34,486 bases of DNA, taken from the NCBI RefSeq assembly GCF_001704635.1, contig NZ_MAXF01000153.1, positions 1 to 34,486 on the forward strand, in the 5' to 3' direction. How positions within the stretch are numbered: the first letter of the stretch is position 1; every line of letters begins with the position of its first letter. The notes under the pieces were generated by a model. That model was given only the letters and a program-made list of their open reading frames with translations. It had not been told where the DNA came from and made no database searches. This DNA comes from Streptomyces sparsogenes. Lineage in GTDB: Bacteria; Actinomycetota; Actinomycetes; Streptomycetales; Streptomycetaceae. Position numbers and translations under genes: made by a program. Shown piece by piece: positions 7,562 through 15,247 of this stretch.

Positions 7562-8326
7562 ATGCCACCCATCCCCCCACCGCCGACCATCGTGCTTGTG
7601 CACGGGGCGTTCACCGATGCCTCATCCTGGGCGAGGGTCATCAGCCTCCTTCACGCCGCCGGACTGACCGTGCGCGCCCCGGCGAACCCACTGCGCGGCC
7701 TGGCGCAGGACGCCGCATACATCAGGAGCGTGGTGCGTGACATCGATGTCCCCGTCGTGCTGGTCGGCCACGACTACGGTGGCGCGGTCATCACACACGC
7801 CGCAACCGACGCCGACAACGTCGTGGCCCTGTGCTATGTCGCGGGGTTCGGCCTCGACGCGGGCGAGTGCGTCCTGGACATCACGAACCGCTTCGCCCCC
7901 GCGCCGGTGGCTGACGCGACCTTCGCCGCCGCCCTCCCCGCCCAGATTGCCGGCGGCCCGGACAGCGAGCTCTACATCAGTAAGGAGCGATTCCCGCAGG
8001 AGTACGCCGCCGACCTGCCGCCCCGCGTCGCCCGTGTGATGTCCGTGACACAACGGCCGATCGCCTGCGGCGCGCTGACCGGTAGATCGGGCCCCCCGGC
8101 ATGGGCCTCCACGCCGTCCTGGTACGCCATCGCGAGCGCCGACCGACTGCTCAACCCCACCGCTCAGCGCTTCATGGCACAGCGCATGGCGGCCACCGAG
8201 TACGTGCTGGACGGTTCACACGCCGTGGTGCTGTCGCAGCCCGACGCCGTGGTCGCGATGATCCGGGAAGCCGCCGAACAGAGCACCGGTCGCGGCAGCG
8301 GTGACTGGCTTCGACAAGCCTTCTGA
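7562..8326 (+). CDS. Alpha/beta hydrolase with Asp at the nucleophile position
   Basis: The 254-residue protein fits the small alpha/beta hydrolase family typified by VLVHGAFTDASSW at 11-23 and the APANPLRGLAQDAAYI segment. The nucleophile elbow reads GHDYGG, with Asp71 where this family usually has Ser (GHSYGG). Asp nucleophiles are known in epoxide hydrolases and haloalkane dehalogenases of the same fold. The likely acid Asp194 (ASADRLLNP) and His220 (DGSHAVVLS) remain. The open frame extends far upstream, but the family N-terminus begins at ATG 7562. It lies between a broken AraC gene and a broken VOC gene and may share their operon. Catalytic activity and substrate are uncertain. Confidence 0.83.
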   Translation: MPPIPPPPTIVLVHGAFTDASSWARVISLLHAAGLTVRAPANPLRGLAQDAAYIRSVVRDIDVPVVLVGHDYGGAVITHAATDADNVVALCYVAGFGLDAGECVLDITNRFAPAPVADATFAAALPAQIAGGPDSELYISKERFPQEYAADLPPRVARVMSVTQRPIACGALTGRSGPPAWASTPSWYAIASADRLLNPTAQRFMAQRMAATEYVLDGSHAVVLSQPDAVVAMIREAAEQSTGRGSGDWLRQAF

Positions 8327-8472
8327 GCAGGTGAAGGCGCCACCGTGATCCCGGCGGCCGCACTGCTCGTCGTCGCTCAGCGCTACGTCACCGCCGGCGC
8401 CACCAGCGGAGCAGTCAAGCGGGGTTGCCCGCTGCCTAGCGTCGGTTGCAGACGACCGACCGAGGAGCGCCC

Positions 8473-8918
8473 ATGACGACTATCAACATCACCAATGCGC
8501 AGTTCTGGGTGCACGACCAGGACGCGGCGCTCGACTTCTACACCTTCTACACCGGGAAACTCGGGTGGGAGGTGCGGGCGGACGTGACGATGCCGGCATG
8601 GAGTTTCCGGTGGCTGTGCGTCGCCCCGCCCGGCGGGGACGGTCCGGCGTTGGTGCTGATGCCGGTACCGGGGCAGCCGATGCTGGATGAGGTGAGCAGT
8701 GCCCAGTTGTCGGATCTGGTGGCCAAAGGCGCGGGTGGCACGTTGTTCCTGGAGACCGACGACTGCAAGGCCGCGTATGACGAGTTGTCCGCCCGTGGTG
8801 TCGAGTCAACGATCCGCCGACGGCGCAGCCGTACGGGATCGACACGTCGTTCCGGGATCCGTCGGGCAACAACATCCGGCTCACGCAGGTGCTGGAGTTC
8901 GATCCGGAACGGCACTGA
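8473..8918 (+). pseudogene. VOC-family (glyoxalase-like) protein with a one-base frameshift
   Basis: From ATG 8473, with GAGGAG at 8462-8467, the frame reads a vicinal-oxygen-chelate fold: QFWVHDQDAALDFYTFYTGK, LGWEVRADVTMP, then ETDDCKAAYDELSARGVE. The conserved ending NDPPTAQPYGIDTSFRDPSG, then NNIRLTQVLEF, follows in another frame to a TGA at 8916-8918. The shift is at 8803-8807 (GAGTC, expected GAGTTC), as if one T were missing. A corrected gene would encode about 148 residues, a normal VOC length. It probably pairs with the AraC regulator at 7051, which is also shifted by one missing base. Metal ligands and substrate cannot be assigned with confidence. Confidence 0.75.
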
Positions 8919-9371
8919 CCCAAATCCGCAGGGAGTGCTTCCTTCTCTCAGCAGCTATCGGGAAATGCATGACCGCCGGCACAGCCACGCTTCCCGAGCC
9001 TGGGCGCCACAGGTGCTCGCGCTGAGGAGGCAGAGGCCCGGGCCTGCTCCGCCACGAGATCGGCCAGGTTGGTTGAGGAACGTCGCACGTGAGCAGACCA
9101 CGGCAGTGTCGCTGGGACTCTGCGGGTTCGGGGTGTCGGCGGCCCGCGACCGGAAAGCTACGCGCCAAGGCGGTCCGTACCCGCGCCGATCATCGACGCC
9201 CCGGCTGCCGGTCAGCGTGCCGTCAACATCTCCCGCGCCCGCTCCGGACACTGAGCGAACAGGCCGCGGCGCCACACTCAGCACCTTGTGGCCGCCGCGC
9301 AGCATCACCGCCCTCGGTCAAGCGGTCCTTGCTCCCAGCCGGGCAGGGCCAGGCTGCCTCGACGAAGGACC
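8919..9371. other. Intergenic stretch, nothing supported
   Basis: I see no gene, RNA or clear repeat in this 450-bp convergent interval between the VOC gene and the first TetR gene. The last 60 bases resemble the sequence downstream of the second TetR gene (12890-12960), so the cassette duplication extends slightly past the TetR stop. Confidence 0.3.
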
Positions 9372-10019
9372 TCACCGGGTGGTGGTACCCCCGGGGGAAA
9401 CGGGAGCCGGGTTGTGAGCCAAGGCGACCGCCTGCTCCGGCAGCGGCGATGCTGCCGCGTGAGCGACCGGCAGCAGGACGCGCGCGGCATCCCTGGCGTG
9501 CCGGGCCGGCTCCGGGGACCCGGAGATGGCCGCCGTGGTCATGGCGCCCTCCGCGAGGAGAACGAGCTGGTCGGTCAGCCAAGCGGGCGCGTCCGCGGCG
9601 GCCACGAGATCGGCGAGACAGCGCCGGAAGGCGTCCTTGTGAGCCTTCGCGATATCTGCCACCTCCTGCGAGGTCGCTCCCAGCTCGCCGAAGGCGTTGA
9701 TGAAGCCGCAGCCGCGGAAGTCCGGCTCGTTGAACCAGAGGAACAGCCAGTCGAAGACCGCCAGAACCCGCTGCTCGGGTGCGTCGTAGGTGTCCACGTA
9801 CTCGGCCAGATTGCGGAGCCACCTCGCGTCCCGCCGCCTCAGGTACGCCTCGATCAGGGAATTCTTGGAAGGGAAGATCTGGTACAAGCGCTTGAGGGGC
9901 ACGCCGGAGGCGGTGCGAATCGCATCCATTCCCACCGCCTGTATGCCTTGGCGATAGAACAGATCCTCGGCAGCGTCGAGAATCCGCTGCTCAGTCGCCT
10001 CAAGCTCCACTTTGATCAC
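9372..10019 (-). CDS. TetR-family regulator, cassette copy A
   Basis: The 215-residue TetR-type repressor has its helix-turn-helix at about residues 10-55 (ILDAAEDLFYRQGIQAVGMD, then AIRTASGVPLKRLYQIFPSK) and a ligand domain with LFLWFNEPDFRGCGFINAF. The start is GTG at 10019; an operator-like palindrome lies 9-25 nt upstream, pointing to autorepression. A second TetR at 12962 matches at roughly 88% of residues and has the same recognition-helix segment, so both should recognise the same operator. This copy runs about 20 residues past the end of copy B. The FRGCGFINAF motif occurs in TetR proteins responding to electrophiles or redox stress, but the ligand here is unknown. Confidence 0.88.
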   Translation of the reverse strand: MIKVELEATEQRILDAAEDLFYRQGIQAVGMDAIRTASGVPLKRLYQIFPSKNSLIEAYLRRRDARWLRNLAEYVDTYDAPEQRVLAVFDWLFLWFNEPDFRGCGFINAFGELGATSQEVADIAKAHKDAFRRCLADLVAAADAPAWLTDQLVLLAEGAMTTAAISGSPEPARHARDAARVLLPVAHAAASPLPEQAVALAHNPAPVSPGGTTTR

Positions 10020-10028
10020 CCCATCTGA

Positions 10029-10044
10029 GAAAACGCCCGTTCTC
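10029..10044. promoter_or_regulatory. TetR operator-like palindrome O1
   Basis: GAAAACGCCCGTTCTC differs by one base from the consensus GAGAACG-N2-CGTTCTC shared by six sites in the cassettes. It ends 9 nt before the GTG start of the copy A TetR gene, consistent with self-repression. Confidence 0.65.
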
Positions 10045-10154
10045 CCACGGTACAGTGCGCCGGGCGACAGGGTGTATTCCCCGTACGGACCCGGTCGCCC
10101 CTCTGGCGGCCTGTGCGGGGCGGAGCCGGGAGTGCTGCCCGCCGCCTGCTGCCC

Positions 10155-10496
10155 GCTGAAGCGAGCGCAGGTCCTGCCCGGGGCGCATCCGCCGGCAAGG
10201 TGGCGACGCGAAGACCGGCGCGGTCCCGCCGGCGCCCCCGTTCCTCGCGTGTTTCGGTCCAGTCCGCCAGGTATTCGACGATGCCCACGCCACGGCCGTG
10301 CTCATCATGGGCATCAGGGCGGCGAGAGTGAGGCACGGATGCCGAGGCGCCGGAGTCCCTCGATGCACACGGCTCGGCCTTCGAAGGTGAGGCTCACGAT
10401 CATGTCGGCCCGGCCGTGCTGGGCCGCATTCCCCGCGAGCTCGCCGACGACCAGCAGGACGGAGTCCTGATCCTCCGGGGCAACGAGAGAGGGCAT
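10155..10496 (-). pseudogene. Remnant of an RsbW/SpoIIAB-like ATP-binding protein, copy A
   Basis: The start context around ATG 10496 matches that of copy B at 14213. Soon after the start this copy jumps to PEDQDSVLLVVGELAGNAAQ, so roughly 45-50 codons present in copy B are missing. The frame then breaks after VCIEG: the G1-box region is altered and reading stops at 10314. The second half, DAHDEHGRGVGIVEYLADWT, survives in another frame. It is clearly a decayed homologue of the intact gene at 13677-14213. The family is the HATPase used by anti-sigma factors and related kinases. Confidence 0.65.
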
Positions 10497-10571
10497 GGGA
10501 ACGCACCCTTGAACTTTCCAGGCCCCGCGTCAGGAGGCTTACAAACGGCACCACGCCAAGCTCCCCGCCAC

Positions 10572-10850
10572 CGCCATACGGACCTGGAATGGGAGTTCAT
10601 CGAGCGCTGCCTGCCGATCGGCAGGTTCGGCCCGTACCTCGAGCGGCCACGGCGGCAGTTCGAGGGGTTGCTCTGGCGGTTCAAGACGGGCGGCAGTGGC
10701 GGGAGATGCCGGGCGAGTTCGGTGCCTGGCCGACCGTCCACAACCGATTCCGGCAAGGGAGAGACGCCGACGTCCTCGAAGCCCTGCTGGAGGGGCTGAT
10801 CGCTGAGGCCGCGAAGCGGGGTGAGATGGACTTGTCCCTGGTCACTGGTG
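10572..10850 (+). pseudogene. IS5-family transposase N-terminal fragment
   Basis: The plus frame reads TDLEWEFIERCLPIGRFGPY, then PRRQFEGLLWRFKTG. After a shift near 10684 it continues QWREMPGEFGAWPTVHNRFR, then GLIAEAAKRGEMDLSLV. This is the N-terminal DUF4096-like domain of IS5-group transposases; the DDE catalytic part is absent. The shift looks like one missing C (ACGGGCGGC for ACGGGCCGGC). It lies between the broken ATP-binding gene and DUF1348 of cassette A, so an insertion may have contributed to the decay of that copy. No terminal repeats are visible. Confidence 0.62.
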
Positions 10851-11030
10851 CGACGAGGACGGGAAACCGCCCAGGAGGACCAGCTTCGGTGCGCCAGGCT
10901 CACCGGCTTCCCGGTAGAACACCCGGTATACACCCACGTCGATGGTGCGGAAGCTGACGGTCATGGCCATTCACTCATTGCTGTGCCATGCTCAGGCGCC
11001 GTCATGGGCGCCTTGGGACGTGCGGTGGTT

Positions 11031-11498
11031 TCAGGCGAGGGGGAGGTCGTGCCCGGGGCCGCGCTCGCTGTCGGTGCGGGGGCCGAAGTAGCGGCGGTCT
11101 TCCTCGTTGATGGGCAGGTCGTTGATGCTGGCCTCGCGGCGGCGCATCAGACCGTTGTCGGCGAACTCCCACAGTTCGTTGCCGTAGGAGCGGAACCACT
11201 GGCCTTCGGCGTTGTGCCATTCGTACTGGAAGCGGACGGCCATCCGGTTGTCACGGAAGCCCCACAGGCTCTTGCGCAGGACGTAGTCGAGTTCGTGTTC
11301 CCACTTGTTGGTGAGGAACTCGGTGATCTCTTCGCGGCCGGTGACGAGGGCATCGCGGTTACGCCAGGCGGAGTCCTCGGTGTAGGCGAGGGCGACCTGA
11401 CGCGGGTCGCGGGTGTTCCAGGTGTCTTCGGCGGCTTGGACCTGGGCGAGGGCGCTGTCGATGTCGAACGGAGGGAAGATCGGGCGGCTGTCGGTCAT
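11031..11498 (-). CDS. DUF1348 / NTF2-like (SnoaL-fold) protein, copy A
   Basis: The 155-residue protein fits the DUF1348 family with an NTF2-like cone fold. AEDTWNTRDPRQVALAYTED, then EFLTNKWEHELDYVL and WFRSYGNELWEFADNGLMRR are family hallmarks. The enzymatic function of the family is not established. Start ATG 11498 follows AAGGAC, and the upstream flavoprotein gene stops only 14 nt before, so the two are an operon and probably translationally coupled. A paralogue with the same conserved core lies at 14649. Both belong to tandem TetR cassettes. Confidence 0.85.
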   Translation of the reverse strand: MTDSRPIFPPFDIDSALAQVQAAEDTWNTRDPRQVALAYTEDSAWRNRDALVTGREEITEFLTNKWEHELDYVLRKSLWGFRDNRMAVRFQYEWHNAEGQWFRSYGNELWEFADNGLMRRREASINDLPINEEDRRYFGPRTDSERGPGHDLPLA

Positions 11499-11512
11499 GG
11501 CGGGGCGGTCCT

Positions 11513-12460
11513 TCATTGTGCGGTGGGCTGGTCGGCCAGCGGCGGGTTGTCGGGGGCTGCGGTAACTGTGTCGGCCTGGAGCGGCAGCGGGCGGCCGGCC
11601 ACGAGATGGCGGGGGGTGAAGTGGACGCGGCGGCCGGTGCGGTCGTCGTCGCCGGGGATGCCCGTGCGGGTCCATTCCAGGGCGGCCCGGCCGGACAGGT
11701 GCAAGGTGCGGCCGGTGGTGAAGTCGCAGAAGAGCAGGGCGGCGGTGGGGTCGGCCTGAAGATTGCCGAGGGTGTTGAACATGTTGTTGCCCCAATAGTC
11801 GGGCCACCACAGTCGTCCGTCCTCGACGCGGACGAATCCGGGAGGACCGCCGCGGTGTGAGGCGTCGTTGCCGCGGGCGGGGTGGGTGGTGCCGATCAGG
11901 AAGGTGTCGGACCGGCGGATCAGGCCGATGTCGCTGGCGGCGAGGGTGTCGGCGCTGCGGACCGGCCCCCCGCGAGGGATACCCGCGGGCGTGGCGTGGA
12001 GTTGCCGGCTCTGGATGTACTGGGGGCAGTTGCCGTATGCCTGCTCCACATCGATGCGCAGGCCGTCGCTCCCGGTGGCTGAGAGGGTGCCGTTGATCCG
12101 CAGGCGTCTGCGGGTGGCGAACTCGACCACGATCAGCCCGACCTGCTGGGCCGCCGGTAGGTGATGCAGTGGGTCGCCTTCGGCGGGCAGTGCCCGCACG
12201 GCGAGGGCTGCCGACGAGGCGACGTGGAGGAACCCGGGCGGGCCGGTGAGTGGGGAGACCCACAGCGTGCCGTCCATGGCGCGGGCGGTGATCGCGGCGA
12301 AGGTCCGCTCGGCCAGGAATCGGGCCAGGCCGCCGCGCAGTTGGGCGGGGGCCAGCATGCCGGAGAGCCGTGCCGCGTCTCTGGCTACGCCTGCCTGACG
12401 CTGGACGGCCAGCTCGCCCTCGTGGAAGCCCGCTGGGGTGCTACGCGCCGGGTCTGTCAT
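11513..12460 (-). CDS. Pyridoxamine 5'-phosphate oxidase-like flavin-binding protein
   Basis: The 315-residue protein resembles two-domain PPOX-like (FMN split-barrel) proteins. An N-terminal half carries AITARAMDGTLWVSPLTGPP and a C-terminal half carries WWPDYWGNNMFNTLGNLQAD and PTAALLFCDFTTGRTLHLSG. The NMFNTLGN..DP.AALLF pattern is characteristic of this group and usually indicates a reductase or oxygenase using FMN or F420. I chose ATG 12460 because the GGAAGGA just upstream lies inside the alternative longer start at 12475. It is coupled to DUF1348 downstream and follows a decarboxylase fragment. It has no counterpart in cassette B. The substrate is unknown. Confidence 0.72.
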   Translation of the reverse strand: MTDPARSTPAGFHEGELAVQRQAGVARDAARLSGMLAPAQLRGGLARFLAERTFAAITARAMDGTLWVSPLTGPPGFLHVASSAALAVRALPAEGDPLHHLPAAQQVGLIVVEFATRRRLRINGTLSATGSDGLRIDVEQAYGNCPQYIQSRQLHATPAGIPRGGPVRSADTLAASDIGLIRRSDTFLIGTTHPARGNDASHRGGPPGFVRVEDGRLWWPDYWGNNMFNTLGNLQADPTAALLFCDFTTGRTLHLSGRAALEWTRTGIPGDDDRTGRRVHFTPRHLVAGRPLPLQADTVTAAPDNPPLADQPTAQ

Positions 12461-12571
12461 CGTTCTTCCTTCCACGGGCGGTCGGGGATGTCGCCGACCG
12501 GCGGGCGAGGGGGGCCGCCGGCCTGGCCCTGGTCGGGGGGGGTGGGGCCGGGCCGGCGGGGCGGGTGCGGG

Positions 12572-12770
12572 TCAGACCGCGGAGCGCGGTGTGACCACGG
12601 GCCAGTCGTTGTCGACCTTGGCGAGGATGTTGAAGTAGTTCGTCAGGACGTTCAGGGCCAGGTGGCCGACGACCTCGCCGATCTCGGCGTCCGAGGCGCC
12701 CGCGTCGCGCGTGGCCTGCAGGGCGCCGTCGTCGACACGGCCGTGACCGCGGGCGATGGCGTCGGACAGA
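12572..12770 (-). pseudogene. C-terminal fragment of an AhpD/carboxymuconolactone-decarboxylase-like protein
   Basis: The frame ends ARGHGRVDDGALQATRDAGA, then GEVVGHLALNVLTNYFNILA and NDWPVV, matching the C-terminal third of AhpD-like CMD proteins. The N-terminal part with the CxxC thiols is absent; upstream of about 12770 the frame no longer resembles the family. The break lies close to the end of cassette B, so it may mark a duplication or deletion junction. The intact ancestor was probably first in the operon with the flavoprotein and DUF1348 genes. Confidence 0.65.
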
Positions 12771-12961
12771 ATCAGTAGTGGACCGATGGAAGAACGTCGC
12801 CGAGCTCGTTCAAGCTGTCCCCCGCTCTGCACCTCAACACTGGAGAAAGGGTCGGAAAGCCTCTACCGAGGACCAGCCTCACGTGCGCCCTGCTCACTTG
12901 CTCACTGGGTGGCACCTCGGAGGGAACGGAAGCTGGGCTGTGAGTGAAGGCGGCCGCGTGC

Positions 12962-13546
12962 TCAGTCAGCGGGGGCGATGCCTGTGTGAGCGGTCCGCAG
13001 CAGGGTGCGGGCGGCGTCCTTGGCGTGACGGGCGGGCTCTGGAGACCCGGAGATGGCCGCTGTGGTCATCGCGCCCTCGGCGAGGAGGACGAGCTGGTCG
13101 GTCAGCCACGCGGGCGCGTCCGCGGCGGCCACGAGATCGGCGAGACAGCGCCGGAAGGCATTCTTGTGGGCTTTGGCGGAATCGGCCACAGCCGGGGAGG
13201 TCGCTCCCAGTTCCCCGAAGGCGTTGATGAAGCCGCAGCCGCGGAACCCCTGCTCGTTGAACCAGAGGAACAGCCAGTCGAAGACCGCCAGAACCCGCTG
13301 CTCGGGTGAGTCGTAGGTATCCACGTACTGGGCAAGATCGCGGAGCCACCTCGCGTCCCGCCGCCTCAGGTACGCCTCGACCAGGGAATTCTTGGAAGGG
13401 AAGATCTGGTACAAGCGCTTGAGGGGCACGCCGGAGGCGGTGCGGATCGCATCCATTCCCACCGACTGAATGCCTCGGCCGTAGAGCAGTTCCTCGGCAG
13501 CGTCGAGGATCCGCTGCTCAGTCGCTTCGAGTTCCACCTCGATCAC
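12962..13546 (-). CDS. TetR-family regulator, cassette copy B
   Basis: The 194-residue repressor is a close paralogue of the TetR at 9372. Over about 187 alignable residues I count roughly 20 differences, most outside the helix-turn-helix, and the segment AIRTASGVPLKRLYQIFPSK is identical. It starts at GTG 13546, with an operator-like palindrome (13555-13570) 9 nt upstream. The C-terminus is shorter: a TGA follows GIAPAD, while similar DNA continues untranslated. Two repressors sharing one recognition surface could cross-regulate or form heterodimers. The effector is unknown. Confidence 0.88.
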   Translation of the reverse strand: MIEVELEATEQRILDAAEELLYGRGIQSVGMDAIRTASGVPLKRLYQIFPSKNSLVEAYLRRRDARWLRDLAQYVDTYDSPEQRVLAVFDWLFLWFNEQGFRGCGFINAFGELGATSPAVADSAKAHKNAFRRCLADLVAAADAPAWLTDQLVLLAEGAMTTAAISGSPEPARHAKDAARTLLRTAHTGIAPAD

Positions 13547-13554
13547 CCATCCTA

Positions 13555-13570
13555 GAAAACGAACGTTCTC
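13555..13570. promoter_or_regulatory. TetR operator-like palindrome O2
   Basis: GAAAACGAACGTTCTC differs by one base from GAGAACG-N2-CGTTCTC and sits at the same distance from the TetR B start as O1 does from TetR A. Confidence 0.65.
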
Positions 13571-13676
13571 TTACGGTGCAGCGCGCCAGGTCGCACGGCA
13601 TATTCCCGGGTGCGGGCCAGCTCGTCGCCGTACGCGCCTGCCCGGATCAGGGCCGGGCGTGTTGCCCGCTGCCCAC

Positions 13677-14213
13677 TCAAGCGAGCACAACGTCCGCCCG
13701 GGATGCCCCGGCCGGTGCGGTGGCGACGCGCACACCGGCGCGGTCCCGTCGGCGATGCCGTTCCTCAAGCGTCTCGGTCCAGTCCGCCAGCAACTCGACG
13801 ATGCCCACGCCGCGGCCGTGCTCATCATGGGCACCGGTGCAGCGAGGGTGGGGCGAGGGCGCCGTGGCGCCGGAGTCCGCAACCTCGATACGCACGGCGC
13901 GGCCTTCGAACGTGAGGCTCACGATCATGTCGGCCCGTCCGAGCTGGGCCGCATTCCCCGCAAGCTCGCCGACGACCAGCAGGACGGAGTCCTGATCCTC
14001 CGGGACGACGTCCCATCGGGCCAGCAGGGACGCGGCGAAGTGGCGGGCGGTGTGTACCCAGCGCTCCTCGGCGGGAAGGGCGATCATGCCGTGCCGGTGC
14101 ATGCCCGTACGACCATGGGCCAGCGCCGGGGTCACAGGGGCTGTCCAGGGCTGCTCGCCGGACAAGGGCAGCGCCATCGGCGGGGGTTGCGCTGCGGTGC
14201 GCGAGAGGGTCAT
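13677..14213 (-). CDS. RsbW/SpoIIAB-like ATP-binding protein, copy B
   Basis: The 178-residue protein has the GHKL ATPase fold of serine kinases acting on anti-sigma antagonists, here probably a stand-alone regulatory ATPase. The N box VVGELAGNAAQLG, the G1 box VADSGA and the G2 box HDEHGRGVGIVELLADW are present. About 60 N-terminal residues precede the domain and include RHFAASLLARW. ATG 14213 is preferred because its context is shared with the broken copy A; the frame is open to 14258. It lies 130 bp upstream of TetR B on the same strand and downstream of two operator-like sites (14391-14440). The partner sigma or anti-sigma factor is not in the window. Confidence 0.76.
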   Translation of the reverse strand: MTLSRTAAQPPPMALPLSGEQPWTAPVTPALAHGRTGMHRHGMIALPAEERWVHTARHFAASLLARWDVVPEDQDSVLLVVGELAGNAAQLGRADMIVSLTFEGRAVRIEVADSGATAPSPHPRCTGAHDEHGRGVGIVELLADWTETLEERHRRRDRAGVRVATAPAGASRADVVLA

Positions 14214-14390
14214 GGGAACGCCCATCCGAACTTTCCGAGCCCACATCAAGAGGCTCATGTTCTGCAGCTTCTTTGCCCTCGGCCCTGGACTGGGTCGGCC
14301 TCAGGGCCGAGGCGGCGGTCCTGCGGCACTCGCGGCGGCCGAACCGGCAATCCGTCCGGCCAGCGCTGACAGTGTCGTGAGCCTCCAACT

Positions 14391-14406
14391 GAGAACGATC
14401 ATTCTA
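14391..14406. promoter_or_regulatory. TetR operator-like palindrome O3
   Basis: GAGAACGATCATTCTA matches the six-site consensus with two mismatches. It lies about 180 nt upstream of the ATP-binding gene of cassette B, and its centre is 34 bp from O4. Confidence 0.6.
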
Positions 14407-14424
14407 TCAATTGAGATCAGCCCA

Positions 14425-14440
14425 TAGAACGATCGTTCTC
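14425..14440. promoter_or_regulatory. TetR operator-like palindrome O4
   Basis: TAGAACGATCGTTCTC contains the perfect 14-bp palindrome AGAACGATCGTTCT (14426-14439). O3 and O4 sit in a 435-bp gene-free spacer (14214-14648) between the ATP-binding gene and DUF1348, probably at the promoter of the former. Confidence 0.68.
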
Positions 14441-14648
14441 AGCGCAAGAGGATGCGTTGAACTGCCGAAATCTGGAGCAATCCCCCACGCTCACCGCAGG
14501 TGAGAGGGCCTTCAAGGCCTGCGAGGGAATCCGGAGCCCAAAGCCCTCCAGGTACGCGGCGGCCCCTGCCGCAGGTACAGCCTCACGCACGAACGGCCAC
14601 GCCAGGGATCCGGAGTCGGGCCCCGATCCACGGCGCGGGGGCGGGCGG

Positions 14649-15122
14649 TCAGAGGCCGAGGTCGCTCAGGCCGGGGTGGTCGTCGGGGCGGCGGCCGAGC
14701 GGCCAGAAGTACTTGCGCTCCGACTCCTTGATGGGGAGGTCGTTGATGCAGGCGTAGCGCAGCCGCATCAGGCCGTTCTCGTCGAACTCCCAGTTCTCGT
14801 TGCCGTAGGAGCGGAACCAGTTGCGTGAGTCGTCGCGCCACTCGTAGGCGAAGCGTACGGCGATGCGGTTGCCGTCGAAGGCCCACAGCTCCTTGATGAG
14901 CCGATACTCCAGCTCCCGGTCCCACTTGCGGGTGAGGAAGGAGATGATCTCGTCACGGCCGGTGGCGAACTCCGCGCGGTTCCTCCAGCGCGAGTCCACG
15001 GTGTAGGCCAGGGCGACCTTCTGCGGGTCGCGGGTGTTCCAGCCGTCTTCCGCCAGGCGGACCTTCTCGATGGCGGTCTCCCGGGTAAACGGCGGGAACG
15101 GAGGGCGTGCTTCGTCAGTCAT
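14649..15122 (-). CDS. DUF1348 / NTF2-like (SnoaL-fold) protein, copy B
   Basis: The 157-residue paralogue of the protein at 11031 keeps the DUF1348 core: AEDGWNTRDPQKVALAYTVD, RKWDRELEYRLIKELWAFDG, WFRSYGNENWEFDENGLMRL, then INDLPI. Divergence from copy A is larger than between the two TetR proteins, roughly two-thirds identical by eye. Start ATG 15122 follows AAAGGAAG. Two operator-like palindromes (15196-15211 and 15232-15247) lie 74-125 nt upstream, the best positioned pair for repression of a target gene. No flavoprotein gene precedes this copy. The biochemical role of the family is unknown. Confidence 0.87.
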   Translation of the reverse strand: MTDEARPPFPPFTRETAIEKVRLAEDGWNTRDPQKVALAYTVDSRWRNRAEFATGRDEIISFLTRKWDRELEYRLIKELWAFDGNRIAVRFAYEWRDDSRNWFRSYGNENWEFDENGLMRLRYACINDLPIKESERKYFWPLGRRPDDHPGLSDLGL

Positions 15123-15195
15123 GTCGCTTCCTTTGGGTCTGTGCGGTATCGCCGCCGGCGGGGTGTGCGTTCCGTTGACGCGGGTGCACCGTCTC

Positions 15196-15211
15196 GAGAA
15201 CGGACGTTCTC
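15196..15211. promoter_or_regulatory. TetR operator-like palindrome O5
   Basis: GAGAACGGACGTTCTC is an exact match to GAGAACG-N2-CGTTCTC. It lies 74 nt upstream of the DUF1348 copy B start. Confidence 0.72.
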
Positions 15212-15231
15212 ACCGACAAGCACAACCGTAC

Positions 15232-15247
15232 GGGAACGATGGTTCTC
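15232..15247. promoter_or_regulatory. TetR operator-like palindrome O6
   Basis: GGGAACGATGGTTCTC matches the consensus with two mismatches, and its centre is 36 bp from O5. I see no gene or other clear signal in the rest of 15248-15752. Confidence 0.55.

Larger units (their letters stand above)
9372..11498 (-). repeat. Cassette copy A: TetR, ATP-binding protein (broken), DUF1348
   Basis: This 2.1-kb unit has the same gene order and strand as 12962-15122. In this copy the ATP-binding gene is broken and an IS5-type transposase fragment lies between it and the DUF1348 gene. DNA similarity is high in the TetR part and lower in DUF1348. Confidence 0.72.
12962..15122 (-). repeat. Cassette copy B: TetR, ATP-binding protein, DUF1348 (intact)
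   Basis: Same order, strand and near-identical length (2161 versus 2127 bp) as copy A. All three genes appear intact here, and four of the six operator-like sites lie in or just upstream of the unit apart from its own TetR promoter site. Confidence 0.72.

Noticed and set aside
11031..12263. Continuous minus-strand frame of 410 aa fusing DUF1348 to an upstream Arg/Pro-rich region
   Set aside because: The upstream part is an offset shadow of the flavoprotein gene; DUF1348 has its own ATG at 11498 and ribosome binding site.
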